Below, piece after piece: positions 10,081 through 18,724 of a stretch of 33,669 nt of DNA (position 1 is its first letter; each line of letters begins with the position of its first letter). Origin of the DNA: Neolentinus lepideus HHB14362 ss-1 (Eukaryota; Basidiomycota; Agaricomycetes; Gloeophyllales; Gloeophyllaceae); the NCBI GenBank assembly GCA_001632425.1, contig KV425591.1, positions 116,274 to 149,942 of the forward strand, read 5' to 3'. Both the position numbers and the translations under genes were made by a program. The notes below the pieces were generated by a model. The model was not told the DNA's origin. It saw only the letters and a program-made list of their open reading frames with translations, and made no database searches.

Positions 10081-10500
10081 CCGCTGCTGCTGCTCCTGCT
10101 CCGACTGCTGCTCCTGATGCTGCTGCTGCTCCCAACGGTGGACACGAGGCGGAAGAGGATGGGCAGGAGGAGGTGAGGGGAAGGGCACAAGCTGTTGTGT
10201 TCGCACTCAGTCTATTGGCTACTACATGTTGCTATCAACTGTTATAGACATAATCTAGTTCCAAATCTCGGAGCAGTAGCCTAAGGATGCAACAGGCGAC
10301 AAGTCTCGACGAGTGAGGATAAGGGGGAAAATGGAATCAATGACTTGTACCTCGGAGGGGAGACGATGCGACGGGTTTGCGAAGGAGTCACAAGTACTAG
10401 TAACTCGAGAAGCGCCTGCGCCGTCCGCGCAGGGCGTATACCTTGCGACATCCACATTTGACCTGACAGCTCGGGTAAAGTTGAACTACAGAGTGTATAG

Positions 10501-12128
10501 AATACGACGAAATCAGAGGTAGAGGAAGCTCTGGAACCTCTGAATGTATCAGATCTATTTCCGGATCAAAAGTGGGCATATGAAATTATCACCTGGCATT
10601 TGGATCAAACCCTGTAAGGGAGACGACCACCACAATTATTGATGATTATTCATGGAGAAGGTGGTACCGGAAAGTCTAGGGTCATTCAAACCGTCACACA
10701 ATACTTTCGGCATAAAGGTGTCGAAGAGTGGTTAATCAAGTGTGCGTATACTGGGATAGCGGCATCATTGATTGATGGCAAAACAGCCCATGTTGTGGGT
10801 AGTATCAGCACAAATGGACGGCCCATGTCAGATTGCGCACGTAGAAACCTGACAGCTTACCACCGTTCCCGGAGGTATACGGTGCTGGACAAGGATTCTA
10901 TAATTGCAAAGGACTTCTTCTCTCAGCTAGAACGAAATTGTAGCAGTGCTCGTGCTGGTGCAGGAATAGCAACAGACGAACCATTCGGAGGATTAAATGT
11001 CATCCTTTGCGGGGATTTTCACCAGTTCCCGCCTGTTTCAAGGAAAGCCAGTTCTGCGCTGTATTACCCGAATCATGTCGCAAACACGGATACCGAAGAT
11101 GATCGATCTGGCCGCCTGCTGTATGAAGCATTTAATATTGTCATGTTGCTGAAGGAACAGGTCAGAGTAACTGACCCTGTGTGGCTTGACTTCCTTTGGC
11201 ACCTACGACGAGGCCAAGTGCGGGATCATCACATAGAAATGCTTCGCCGCCTCATAATCACACACCCTGAATGTCCACCGACAAACTTTGGGATTGAGCC
11301 ATGGAGTACAGCAGCACTGGTAACGCCACGTCATGCTGTTCGAGAGGCCTGGAATCAAGCGGCTGTCGAGAAACATTGCCGAAACATGCAACGACAGTTA
11401 TTTATCTGTCCAGCGGAAGATTCAGCCAACAGGCGACCTTTGAACATGAACGAACAATTTGCAGTTGCATCTTACATTCATAAATGCCGCAAAAATGGAC
11501 GGCGGCTCCTTCCCGATGAGGTTCCCTTGACTGTGGGTATGAAGGTCATGGTAACACTGAATCTGGCTACAGACCTGGATATCGCAAATGGAGCAAGGGG
11601 TGAAATAACTCGCATTGTTCTAGATCCAGAAGAACCACCTGTGGCAGATGAAGGGAGAGGTATTCACCAGCATTTGTCATCGTGCGTTTGGATAGGACGC
11701 GGATGTCGCGATTGGAAGGGTTAGAGGAACGAGAAATACCTATTGAAGCGATGGAACAGGGTTTCACCATTCAAGTCGAAGGTACAGCGGGCAAGAAGAT
11801 TCGGCGTCGAGTTCGGCGACGCCAGTTTCCTATGACACCAGCTCATGCATTCACGGATTATCGAGCGCAAGGGCAAACCTTGCCGTATGTCCTAATCGAC
11901 ATCGCCAGACCACCCACAGGGAAATTGAATTTGTTCAATCTCTATGTTGCTCTATCACGGAGTGCGGGGCGAGAGACTATTCGACTCCTCAGGGATTTCG
12001 ACGTAGATGTTTTCAAGCAAAGTCATGATGCATATTTGATACAAGAAGATGAACGGCTTGAGGGATTAGACAAAAGGACACATGAATGGTGGGACAGCAT
12101 GCGTACTAATTTCATCCTAAGTACTTGA
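10501..12128 (+). pseudogene. Helitron helicase (PIF1-type) remnant, disrupted
   Basis: The PIF1-like helicase domain found in RepHel proteins of Helitron transposons, which unwinds DNA during rolling-circle transposition. Similarity starts near 10510 (LFPDQKWAYEIITWHLDQTL), meets an in-frame TAA at 10615-10617, and continues in the same frame (LMIIHGEGGTGKSRVIQT, Walker A intact). Then come AYTGIAASLIDGKTAHV, GGLNVILCGDFHQFPP and EQVRVTDPVWLDFLWHLRRG. Walker B, normally IIDEISM, reads VLDKDSI, so the catalytic Glu is Lys. Near 11640-11680 the frame shifts: the rest (SPAFVIVRLDRTRMSRLEGL, MTPAHAFTDYRAQGQTLPYV, LYVALSRSAGRETIRLLRDF) is in another frame, to a stop at 12126. No Rep (HUH) domain is visible upstream in this window. 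A dead, probably 5'-truncated copy. Confidence 0.9.
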
Positions 12129-12273
12129 CGAGCAGAGATCATGTTGTAACGAGGGTAGTTCAGCAGACAGAACTTGGGCGACAGTTATGTGGCGCCGCAT
12201 GCTGGAAATGGAAACAAAAAAACAAAGACAAATAAATTGGAAATTCTGAATTTTCATACTGACACAGCAGGAG

Positions 12274-12292
12274 ACCTTGCTAGTCGCAAGGT
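12274..12292. repeat. Hairpin, possible Helitron 3' terminal stem-loop
   Basis: ACCTTGC (12274-12280), loop TAGTC, GCAAGGT (12286-12292). Helitrons characteristically carry a short hairpin just before a terminal CTRR. I see no CTRR within about 12 nt, so the end may be mutated or the hairpin may be a coincidence. Confidence 0.35.
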
Positions 12293-12476
12293 AATGTTAT
12301 TTCGAGGCGGCGAGAATCCGAGGTGATATTTGGTAATTCCAAAGGACTTCTCTGGCAAAGTCCAACAAACATCGAAACGATATTCGGTCTCATCTCAAGT
12401 CCTTCGACTGTTACGGAGAGATGTTGAGACCAGCCATGAATTATTGACAAGAACCCGGGCTGATGTGATTATCGCC

Positions 12477-12483
12477 TATATAT
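12477..12483 (+). promoter_or_regulatory. Possible TATA box of TRP4
   Basis: TATATAT lies 38 bp before the TRP4 ATG (12522). The position is plausible for a fungal TATA element with a short leader; there is no other support. Confidence 0.3.
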
Positions 12484-12521
12484 CTTGCGCTGTCGTCCGA
12501 GTCATCTCTGTCCCTCTCTCC

Positions 12522-13659
12522 ATGGCCGAGCGCACCCCAGCCACCTTCAAGCCCCTGCTCAAGCGCCTCGTCGAAACGCCCGACCTGTTCACCGCCGACG
12601 ACCTCAAACTCGCGCTCGACCACATCTTCACCGCCGACGCCGTCCTCCCTGCCCAAACCGGCGCCTTCCTCTGCGCCCTCCACGTCCACCACGTCGAGCT
12701 CAACCCAGCCTCCCTCGCCGCCGCCGCCGACGTCCTCCGCCAACGCGCGCTAAAAGCCGACATCGCAGATGCCGACAAGGATTTCATAGTGGATATCGTC
12801 GGCACGGGCGGGGACGGGCACAACACCTTCAACGTCAGCACCACAGCCGCCATCGTCGCCGCCGGCGCCGGCGCCCGCGTAGTCAAAGTACGTCCTTAAG
12901 CTACCCTATCTCTCCCAAAAACATATAATGTAATTCACGATCCCTCAGCACGGCAGCCGCGCCTCGACCTCCTCCTCGGGCTCCGCCGACCTCCTCCACT
13001 CCCTCGGCTGCCCCTTCCCCGCGCCGCCCACGCGCCTCCCCGCCATCCCCTTCGCCTTCCTCCTCGCCCCCGCGTACCACCCCGCGCTCGCGCTCCTCGC
13101 CCCCGCGCGCCGCGCGCTCCCCTTCCGCACGCTCTTCAACGTCCTCGGCCCGCTCATCTCCCCCGCGCGCCCGCGCGGCATCGTCCTCGGCGTCGCGAAT
13201 CGTGCGCTCGGCCGGCCGGTGGCGGAGGGGCTGCGGGCTGCGGGCGTGGAGCGGGCGATGGTGGTGTGTGGGGTGGAGGGGCTCGATGAGGTGAGCTGTG
13301 CGGGGGAGACGGACGTGTGGGAGCTGAGGCGCGGGGCGATTGAGGAGCGGAGGATATCCCCCGCGTCGTTTGGGCTCCCGGCGCACCCCCTCGCGCAGGT
13401 TGCGGGCGGGACGCCGCAGGAGAACGCGGAGACGTTTAGGGTGCTGTTGACGAGCGGGGAGGATATCCCCGAGGAGGTGCGCCCGGTGCTGGATTTCGTG
13501 CTGATGAATGCGGCGGCGCTGTTGGTGGTGGCTGGGATCGCGGGGGATTTGAGGGAGGGGGTTGGGTTGGCCAGGGAGAGTGTTGTGTCGGGCAGGGCGT
13601 GGCAGGCGCTGCAGACGTTCCGTGAGGCGGGGGAAGCGGCTGCTGCCAAGGATGTATAG
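12522..13659 (+). CDS. TRP4: Anthranilate phosphoribosyltransferase
   Basis: Second committed step of tryptophan synthesis: transfers phosphoribosyl from PRPP to anthranilate. Two exons, 12522-12887 and 12949-13659, with one GTACGT..CAG intron, give 358 aa, normal for the family. Motifs: VDIVGTGGDGHNTFNVSTTA (PRPP-binding loop, GTGGDG 94-99), VVK-HGSRASTSSSGSADLL spanning the splice junction (the usual KHGNRxxSSxxGSAD), LPFRTLFNVLGPLISPARPR and AMVVCGVEGLDEVS. The start ATG is in the conserved position; earlier in-frame codons do not resemble the family. Exon 2 is extremely G+C rich. The last codons (AAAKDV-stop) are the first unit of a 25-bp minisatellite, so the C-terminus is repeat-encoded. 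A decayed Helitron lies about 400 bp upstream. Confidence 0.95.
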
Positions 13660-13855
13660 GGCGTCTGCTGCCAAGGATGTATAGGGCGTCTGCTGCCAAG
13701 GATGTATAGTTCGTCTGCCACCAAGGATGTATAGGGCGTCTGCCACCAAGAATGTATTGGAAGCGTCTTCCACCAAGGGTGTATAGGGTGTCTGCTACCA
13801 AGGGTATATAGGGCGTTTTCTACCGAGGGTGTATAGGAAGCAAGGGTGTATAGGG
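13635..13855. repeat. 25-bp minisatellite starting inside the TRP4 stop region
   Basis: A core CCAAGGATGTATAGGG recurs head to tail. Its CC falls at 13646, 13671, 13696, 13721, 13746, 13773, 13798 and 13823, followed by a shortened copy near 13841: spacing 25 bp, once 27. Later copies drift (CCAAGGGTGTATAGGG, CCGAGGG). The first copy supplies the last codons and the TAG of TRP4; the others lie in its 3' untranslated side. There are no unique spacers between units, so it is not CRISPR-like. Confidence 0.92.
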
Positions 13856-13939
13856 AAAACAGTGCATATACTAGTTATCTTTGGGTTATTTATACTTTTG
13901 GAAAACGTCTCTGCGTACATAGTCTGCATAAATTATTCT

Positions 13940-14180
13940 GTTGGTGTCTGGATTTGATGATCCTGTTTGTGTCTGAAGTCGTTGGGACTTGATTTTGTTG
14001 GAGTCTGAAGTCGTTGGGACTTGATTTTGTTGGAGTCTGAAGTCGTTGGGACTTGATTTTGTTGGAGTCTGAAGTCGTTGGGACTTGACAATTCCGTTGG
14101 AGTCTGGAGTCGTTGGGACTCGACGGCGTCTCAAGTCGTTGAGATTTGACGATCCTGCTGGTGTCCAAAGTCGTTGAGAC
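13940..14180. repeat. 32-bp minisatellite
   Basis: Units carrying GTCTGAAGTCGTTGGGACTT start at 13971, 14003, 14035 and 14067 (exact 32-bp period, nearly identical). Diverged copies follow at about 14102, 14128 and 14163 with spacings of 35, 26 and 35, and a degraded copy lies at 13946. On the minus strand the array reads as Gln/Asn/Ser-rich peptides in several frames, which I regard as an artefact of the repeat. Confidence 0.92.
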
Positions 14181-14734
14181 TACAAACCCTCCTGGATTTG
14201 GGCGTCGGCTCCTTGTGTACTCCCCACCGACGTGCCGAACTCAGGTCGAGGTTGCATCTCCCATCTCCCGTCATCCGTCATCTAGGAGGCGAGATTAACG
14301 GGCGTGGACACACGACCCAGCCCTCCTGGGACACACATCCCGAACCTCCTTGGACACACGACACGACCCGGCTCCACTACGACGCCCAGAAAGACTCGGA
14401 ACGTGGATATGAAAGCGGATGCACATATATATATATGTGATCCGTCAGAGTGGATGAGTGGCGTGAATGTGAGACTCCACGTATCGTAGCGTTGGTTTCC
14501 GACTGGATACGCTGGATCGGGTGTGGTTGTAGTCTCCGACGTGAGCTTTTTCCGACGAGAGCTGTCTGTGAGAGATCTGTATAGCGCGGGTGTGGTGTTA
14601 CCAACGTGCCGATAGAAGGCGCTACCCCATCCGAAGCTATCGAATATTTCCTTCAGTGTCTCCACGCGATATCCAGCACGCACCTACCTAGCGCTTCCTG
14701 CTGTCACCATCCGGGAATGAGAACCACAGCCTCG
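14181..14734. other. Intergenic between minisatellites and F-box gene
   Basis: No gene seen. It holds two copies of a CCT..TGGACACACG-like motif (about 14325-14365) and an 18-bp perfect AT-rich palindrome, CACATATATATATATGTG, at 14422-14439. Confidence 0.5.
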
Positions 14735-15882
14735 CTACGCCTCCCTCCACAACATCTCCGTCCCACTCTCCTCGTCCACGTACCGCGTCCCGCCCACGAT
14801 GCGCACAAAGAACCGCTCAAACTCGCAGACGAACACGACGCGCGAGACGGGGGGGCAGTACATGCGCAGCTCCCCGGCGAGCGCGCGGAGGGCGGCGTCG
14901 GACGTCGGGTCCGGCGCCCAGTGCGAGATCTCGAGCTCGACGCAGTCGAGGCGGGGCATGCGGCGGAGCAGGCTGTAGAATACCAGCCGCTGAAAAGCAG
15001 AAAGCAGAAACGCAAGTCAGGTCAAGCAAGCGGGCTGGGAGAGCAACCTGAACGCACCTGCCGACCGTCGACGGGCAGCGCCAACGTCCCGAGGTACCGC
15101 ACGTCCACGACACGCGCGTTCACCATGCGCGTGAGGAGGTCGAGCGAGGACTGTTCGTCGGCTGCCGGGTCGCCCAGGTCCAACGCTCGGAGCGGCCTCG
15201 CCGATTCCGTGATCTTAGAGATCAGCAGCGCCGTCTCGGCTCTCTTCCTATCCCCCCCGGCGCTGGAGAGGCACGTCTTCAAGTGGCTGATCGGCCGCCC
15301 CGGTACGAGCAAATTCGCCGCCTCGGTGAACGTGCACTCCACCACCGACAGTTGGGGCAGGCTGGTAGGCTGCAGCAGCGTTTCGGATGACCCGGCGGAG
15401 ACGTGGTCGTTGTAGTCTAGGATGTACATGTCTCTAAGCGCATGCTGTCGGTTCAGAAATTGGATGAGGTCCGTGTCCCACTCGAGGTCGCAGTGCAGTG
15501 TCGATATTTGGAAGGTGCATCCTCGGAAAATCCACGCCTGCGCATTGGGAAGCCCGTTATCGATGTAGATATTGAGGAACCGCAGGCGGTGCGCTCTTCG
15601 CAGGGCGTGTGCTACGCTTTTCCAGTAGTCCGGCGGCAGAGAGCGGCCGTCGTCATGCGCGACTATGGTCAGCGCCTCGACGAGGGTGGAAAGGCGGACC
15701 TGGGACGCCAGCATCCTGCAGACGGTAACGGTCATGGCGGGATCGCGCAGGTCGAGTGTGTTGTACAAGGCGCGCTCGGCGGCGACTTGGAAGCCTTTGG
15801 ACACACGGCAGAGTGTGCAGATGTCCGACCGGTTCCCGACGTAGCCCACCACCAGTCGGCTGGCCTCGAATGGGAGCGGCAT
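14735..15882 (-). CDS. F-box-like protein
   Basis: Two exons, 15882-15058 and 14989-14735, joined by a GTGCGT..TTTTCAG intron in phase 0, encode 359 aa. The N-terminus (LPFEASRLVVGYVGNRSDIC then LCRVSKGFQVAAERALYNTL) matches the degenerate F-box that opens many agaricomycete proteins: a Leu-Pro start, a hydrophobic helix, then a helix with Ala/Arg and Leu before the variable region. The remainder has Leu-rich, weakly repetitive segments (RFLNIYIDN, PQLSVVECTF, PLRALDLGD, ARVVDVRYLGTLAL) like the LRR-type target-binding half. Such proteins pair with Skp1 in SCF ubiquitin ligases (known for the family); the target is unknown. These genes are numerous and fast evolving in mushrooms. Confidence 0.75.
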
Positions 15883-17891
15883 GGCGGTCGGCGCCTCTGG
15901 ATGAGGAGGTCAGCAGATTGCGCGACATTGCACGTGGCATACCGACCAACCTTGAGGGATCCCTTGCGATCGCGATAGTCCTGCCGCAGGTTGCTCCTCT
16001 ATTGTTCCCTCCGCAACTAGGAATAGTGAACGTACTGATACGAAGAGAGATACACCTGGAAATGAGCGGACCCTCGTAAACGTTGGATATAGGACAAGGT
16101 AAGACGGATCTTGCAGCGGGCGGACTGGTGCCGGTTTCATTGTTAGAAGATCGATTTTGAATTACCACAAAATAGTCTGGCGATGCAGTGCGCGCGCTCC
16201 GAATAACCTGGGTTAGCACCCGCCTCTTTACGTCAAGGATGATCAGAGCCAACAAAGGCCTGTATCCTTCGGCTCGCTTTGACAGAAGACCTTCCCGAAC
16301 AAGGTCCATCGTGCTGCCATCGGAGTCAATCGTCCGGAACTGAGAAGTACTCACTGGAAAGCTTGTCTCACGGCTATTCCACGTGAAGACCGCGTGTCAG
16401 CGAGGCTCCTAGACTTTCAAAGCCAGCACTACCAAAGCGGTATGTTTTTCTTGAAACTGCTCTAATAGATCGGGTGGAGAACGCCGTCCACGGTAAAACC
16501 TAGGCCTCTCGGGACGGACCCTTGTTTGCCGCGCATCGTCGACGGCTATAGAGAGGCGCACTCGTTACAGCTGTCCCTCTGCATGTCAGGCCAGCTCGGC
16601 AAGTATCGCGGACAGATCCAGATTTCGGCAGACGGAAATGAGTACAGTGTCCGGAAATGATGATAGGGCTCAGTTAAAATGGCTATCTGTCGACGGGGAT
16701 CACTTGTTATGAGCCGGACATTAAGTATTGGCGATCAACGCAAACCTAGGCGTATTCAAAGTCAAACGAGGTGTATGACAGTCTGGCCATAGTTGGACTG
16801 ACCACCATGGTGTCACAGGGTGGCACCGTTGAGAAAGGTCGTCCACCCCACTGCGTGAGCGCCCGCCATCTTGCACCACACGCACGCTGTTGCCTGGCAG
16901 CTTTCGCATCGGGATCCGGGAACAGCCAGATACCTGCCGATGTGGGCGAAATGCTGACGTCCGAACGCTTTGTAAGACTTGGGAAACTTTCTACCGAAAA
17001 CAGAGATTGAGTAGGATGTTATGAACGTGGTTGACAAAGCTACTCCAAGAATATTGAAAAGTATCGGAGTATTTTGATCGTTGGTAGTCCGAAAGCGACC
17101 AGAGATGACAGTCAAAAAACAGTGCACATACACCAGTCTCTTCAACCGCTTATCGCTGAATTCGATAGCCTTCGCCTAGAAAGGAGAAAGGTAGAGTGGA
17201 GAGACCAAAGACCCAGTTGGACATATAATACCCATCTAGGTCAACGGGTCGAGACCTCCAGATTGCTAAAATAGCCTTTCGCATCAGTTCACAAGAGACG
17301 GAAATAACGAAGACCGATTCTTGCTCTCCGGGGGAGGGAACATCGAAGTAACCTTAAGCACCGATGGTCGCCGTCGGGAGAAGAAGTATATCGGTGTATT
17401 GCAGTCCAAGTTTAGGATTTCTTACAGCCTGAGCGCTTGAGCTAGTGAAACGTGAAGAGCACCGTCTGAAGGAAACAAGAACAGAACTGATAAGAGCAAT
17501 GAGACACCACCAGTCACAACAGCGCGGGGTGGTGTCGGAAATATGCATGGCTCTGCATCGCTATCCAGTCCATAGCCTTGAGAGTAAGGTGTACAGAGAA
17601 AACATGTTCGAGCAGGATGGCCGCCATAGGGACAACTGACACAGATATGTCTCGGTAGTCCCAGTGAATGTCACCCTTCCACTTGTAACCCTATAATAGG
17701 ACATCCAAGAGTAGTGCAAGCCTTCCAGAACGACTAGATTTTCATCGCAGTAGAAGGAAAGGTGGACTTTCACCTTGAAGAAGTCGAACCAAACTTCGTA
17801 TGCCGCTTACGTAAACTTGAGGAGACCACTGCGTGACTACTTTTTGTTCCAACACTTCTTGAACATTTACACATCATCTTCTAAAGGGACT
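15883..17891. other. 2-kb stretch without assignable gene
   Basis: CACGTG at 15931-15936 lies about 50 bp upstream of the F-box start. On the minus strand between 17800 and 16800 several open segments with hydrophobic runs occur (for example around 17500 and 17050, the latter ending at 16813) and could be exons of an unknown membrane protein. I could not join them into a convincing model or recognise a family. Confidence 0.4.
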
Positions 17892-18724
17892 ATGGACGCA
17901 AGACTTAGACGTGTCAACAAAGAGATTGCTGGTAAACTTTGCTTGTCTCCCAAAACTTCAATGCATGCGTCTGACGATCGACTGAGATTGCAAGAATGAT
18001 AGATCTTCTAAGATCCAACTAGAGCTCGTGGACGATTCACCATTCCATCTGAATGGTTCATTTCCTGGTCCAGAAGGAACACCGTACGAGGGAGGCCATT
18101 TCGAAGTGGTGAGTGGTATAGCCGCTTCACTGTGCTAGGTTATGTTATCAATTGTGATCGCAGGACATCCGGATACCCGAGTCATATCCTTTCCAGCCAT
18201 TGAAGATGAAATTCATCACAAAGGTCTACCATCCAAATGTTTCCTCTGCTTCTGGCGCTATTTGTCTGGACATCCTGAAGGACGCCTGGTCGCCTGTTCT
18301 TACCCTAAAATCAACGCTCATATCTTTGCAGTCGCTTCTTTGTTCTCCCGAGCCTAATGACCCACAAGACGCAGAGGTTGCCAAGCACTACATGACTAGC
18401 AGGAGTAGCTTTGAGTCAACAGCGAGATACTGGACGCACATCTACGCGGGCGGCCCCGATCCGAACGCTAAGGATGGTGGCAAGGGCAAAGACGGGCAGA
18501 GAGACGAAGTGGCTATCGCAGGACTGGAGAAAGCTCATGTGAATCAGTTCGAGGCGCTTGGTTTTGAGAGGGGTAAAGTGGTAAGCCCGAGCAGTGTAAC
18601 ACTGTCCGTGGACCACAGTTGATCTCCGAGACAGATTGACGTGTTGCGTCGATTAAATTATCGGGGTGTCAATGTGACAAAGATTACGGAAGATCGCGTC
18701 GTTGAAGAGCTGTTGAAGCCATGA
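17892..18724 (+). CDS. UBC1: Ubiquitin-conjugating enzyme E2 with C-terminal UBA domain (UBC1 class)
   Basis: Accepts ubiquitin from E1 on a cysteine and passes it to E3-bound substrates. Exons: 17892-17931, 17987-18108, 18164-18580, 18635-18724, giving 222 aa, close to yeast Ubc1. The UBC fold runs from MDARLRRVNKEIADCKND through DSPFHLNGSFPGPEGTPYEG and SYPFQPLKMKFITKVYHPNV to the active-site block SASGAICLDILKDAWSPVLT (Cys88, with HPN at 77-79). A linker follows, then a UBA domain (QFEALGFERGKVIDVLRRLN and VEELLKP). The exon 1/2 junction uses an AG at 17985-17986, which restores the family's DC..ND motif; a second AG 8 nt on would give an immediate stop. The UBA fusion distinguishes it from UBC4/5-type enzymes. 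Confidence 0.96.

Larger units (their letters stand above)
12127..12521. other. Helitron 3' flank and TRP4 upstream region
   Basis: 395 bp between the helicase remnant and the TRP4 start. It contains an A-rich run near 12215, a perfect 7-bp hairpin (12274-12292) that could mark the element's 3' end, and TATATAT at 12477-12483. No gene is seen. Confidence 0.5.

Noticed and set aside
12901..13776. Long minus-strand frames across TRP4 exon 2 and the first minisatellite
   Set aside because: Antisense to a conserved enzyme and partly composed of minisatellite translation (repeated PYTSLAADALY-like peptides).
13886..14168. Minus-strand repeat peptide with Gln/Asn/Ser units
   Set aside because: The 32-bp array stays open in more than one frame; the unit length is not a multiple of 3, so the peptide repeat changes frame and is not evidence of a gene.
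13635..14180. CRISPR-like array
   Set aside because: Units are directly tandem with no unique spacers, in a eukaryotic context; these are minisatellites.
15653..16354. 233-codon minus-strand frame overlapping the start of the F-box gene
   Set aside because: It runs out of frame with the F-box coding sequence, has no domain, and its C-terminal half is a frame-shifted translation of real coding sequence.
16813..17548. Possible exons of a minus-strand membrane protein
   Set aside because: Hydrophobic segments are present, but no junctions yield a coherent protein and no family was recognised; described only as an unassigned stretch.
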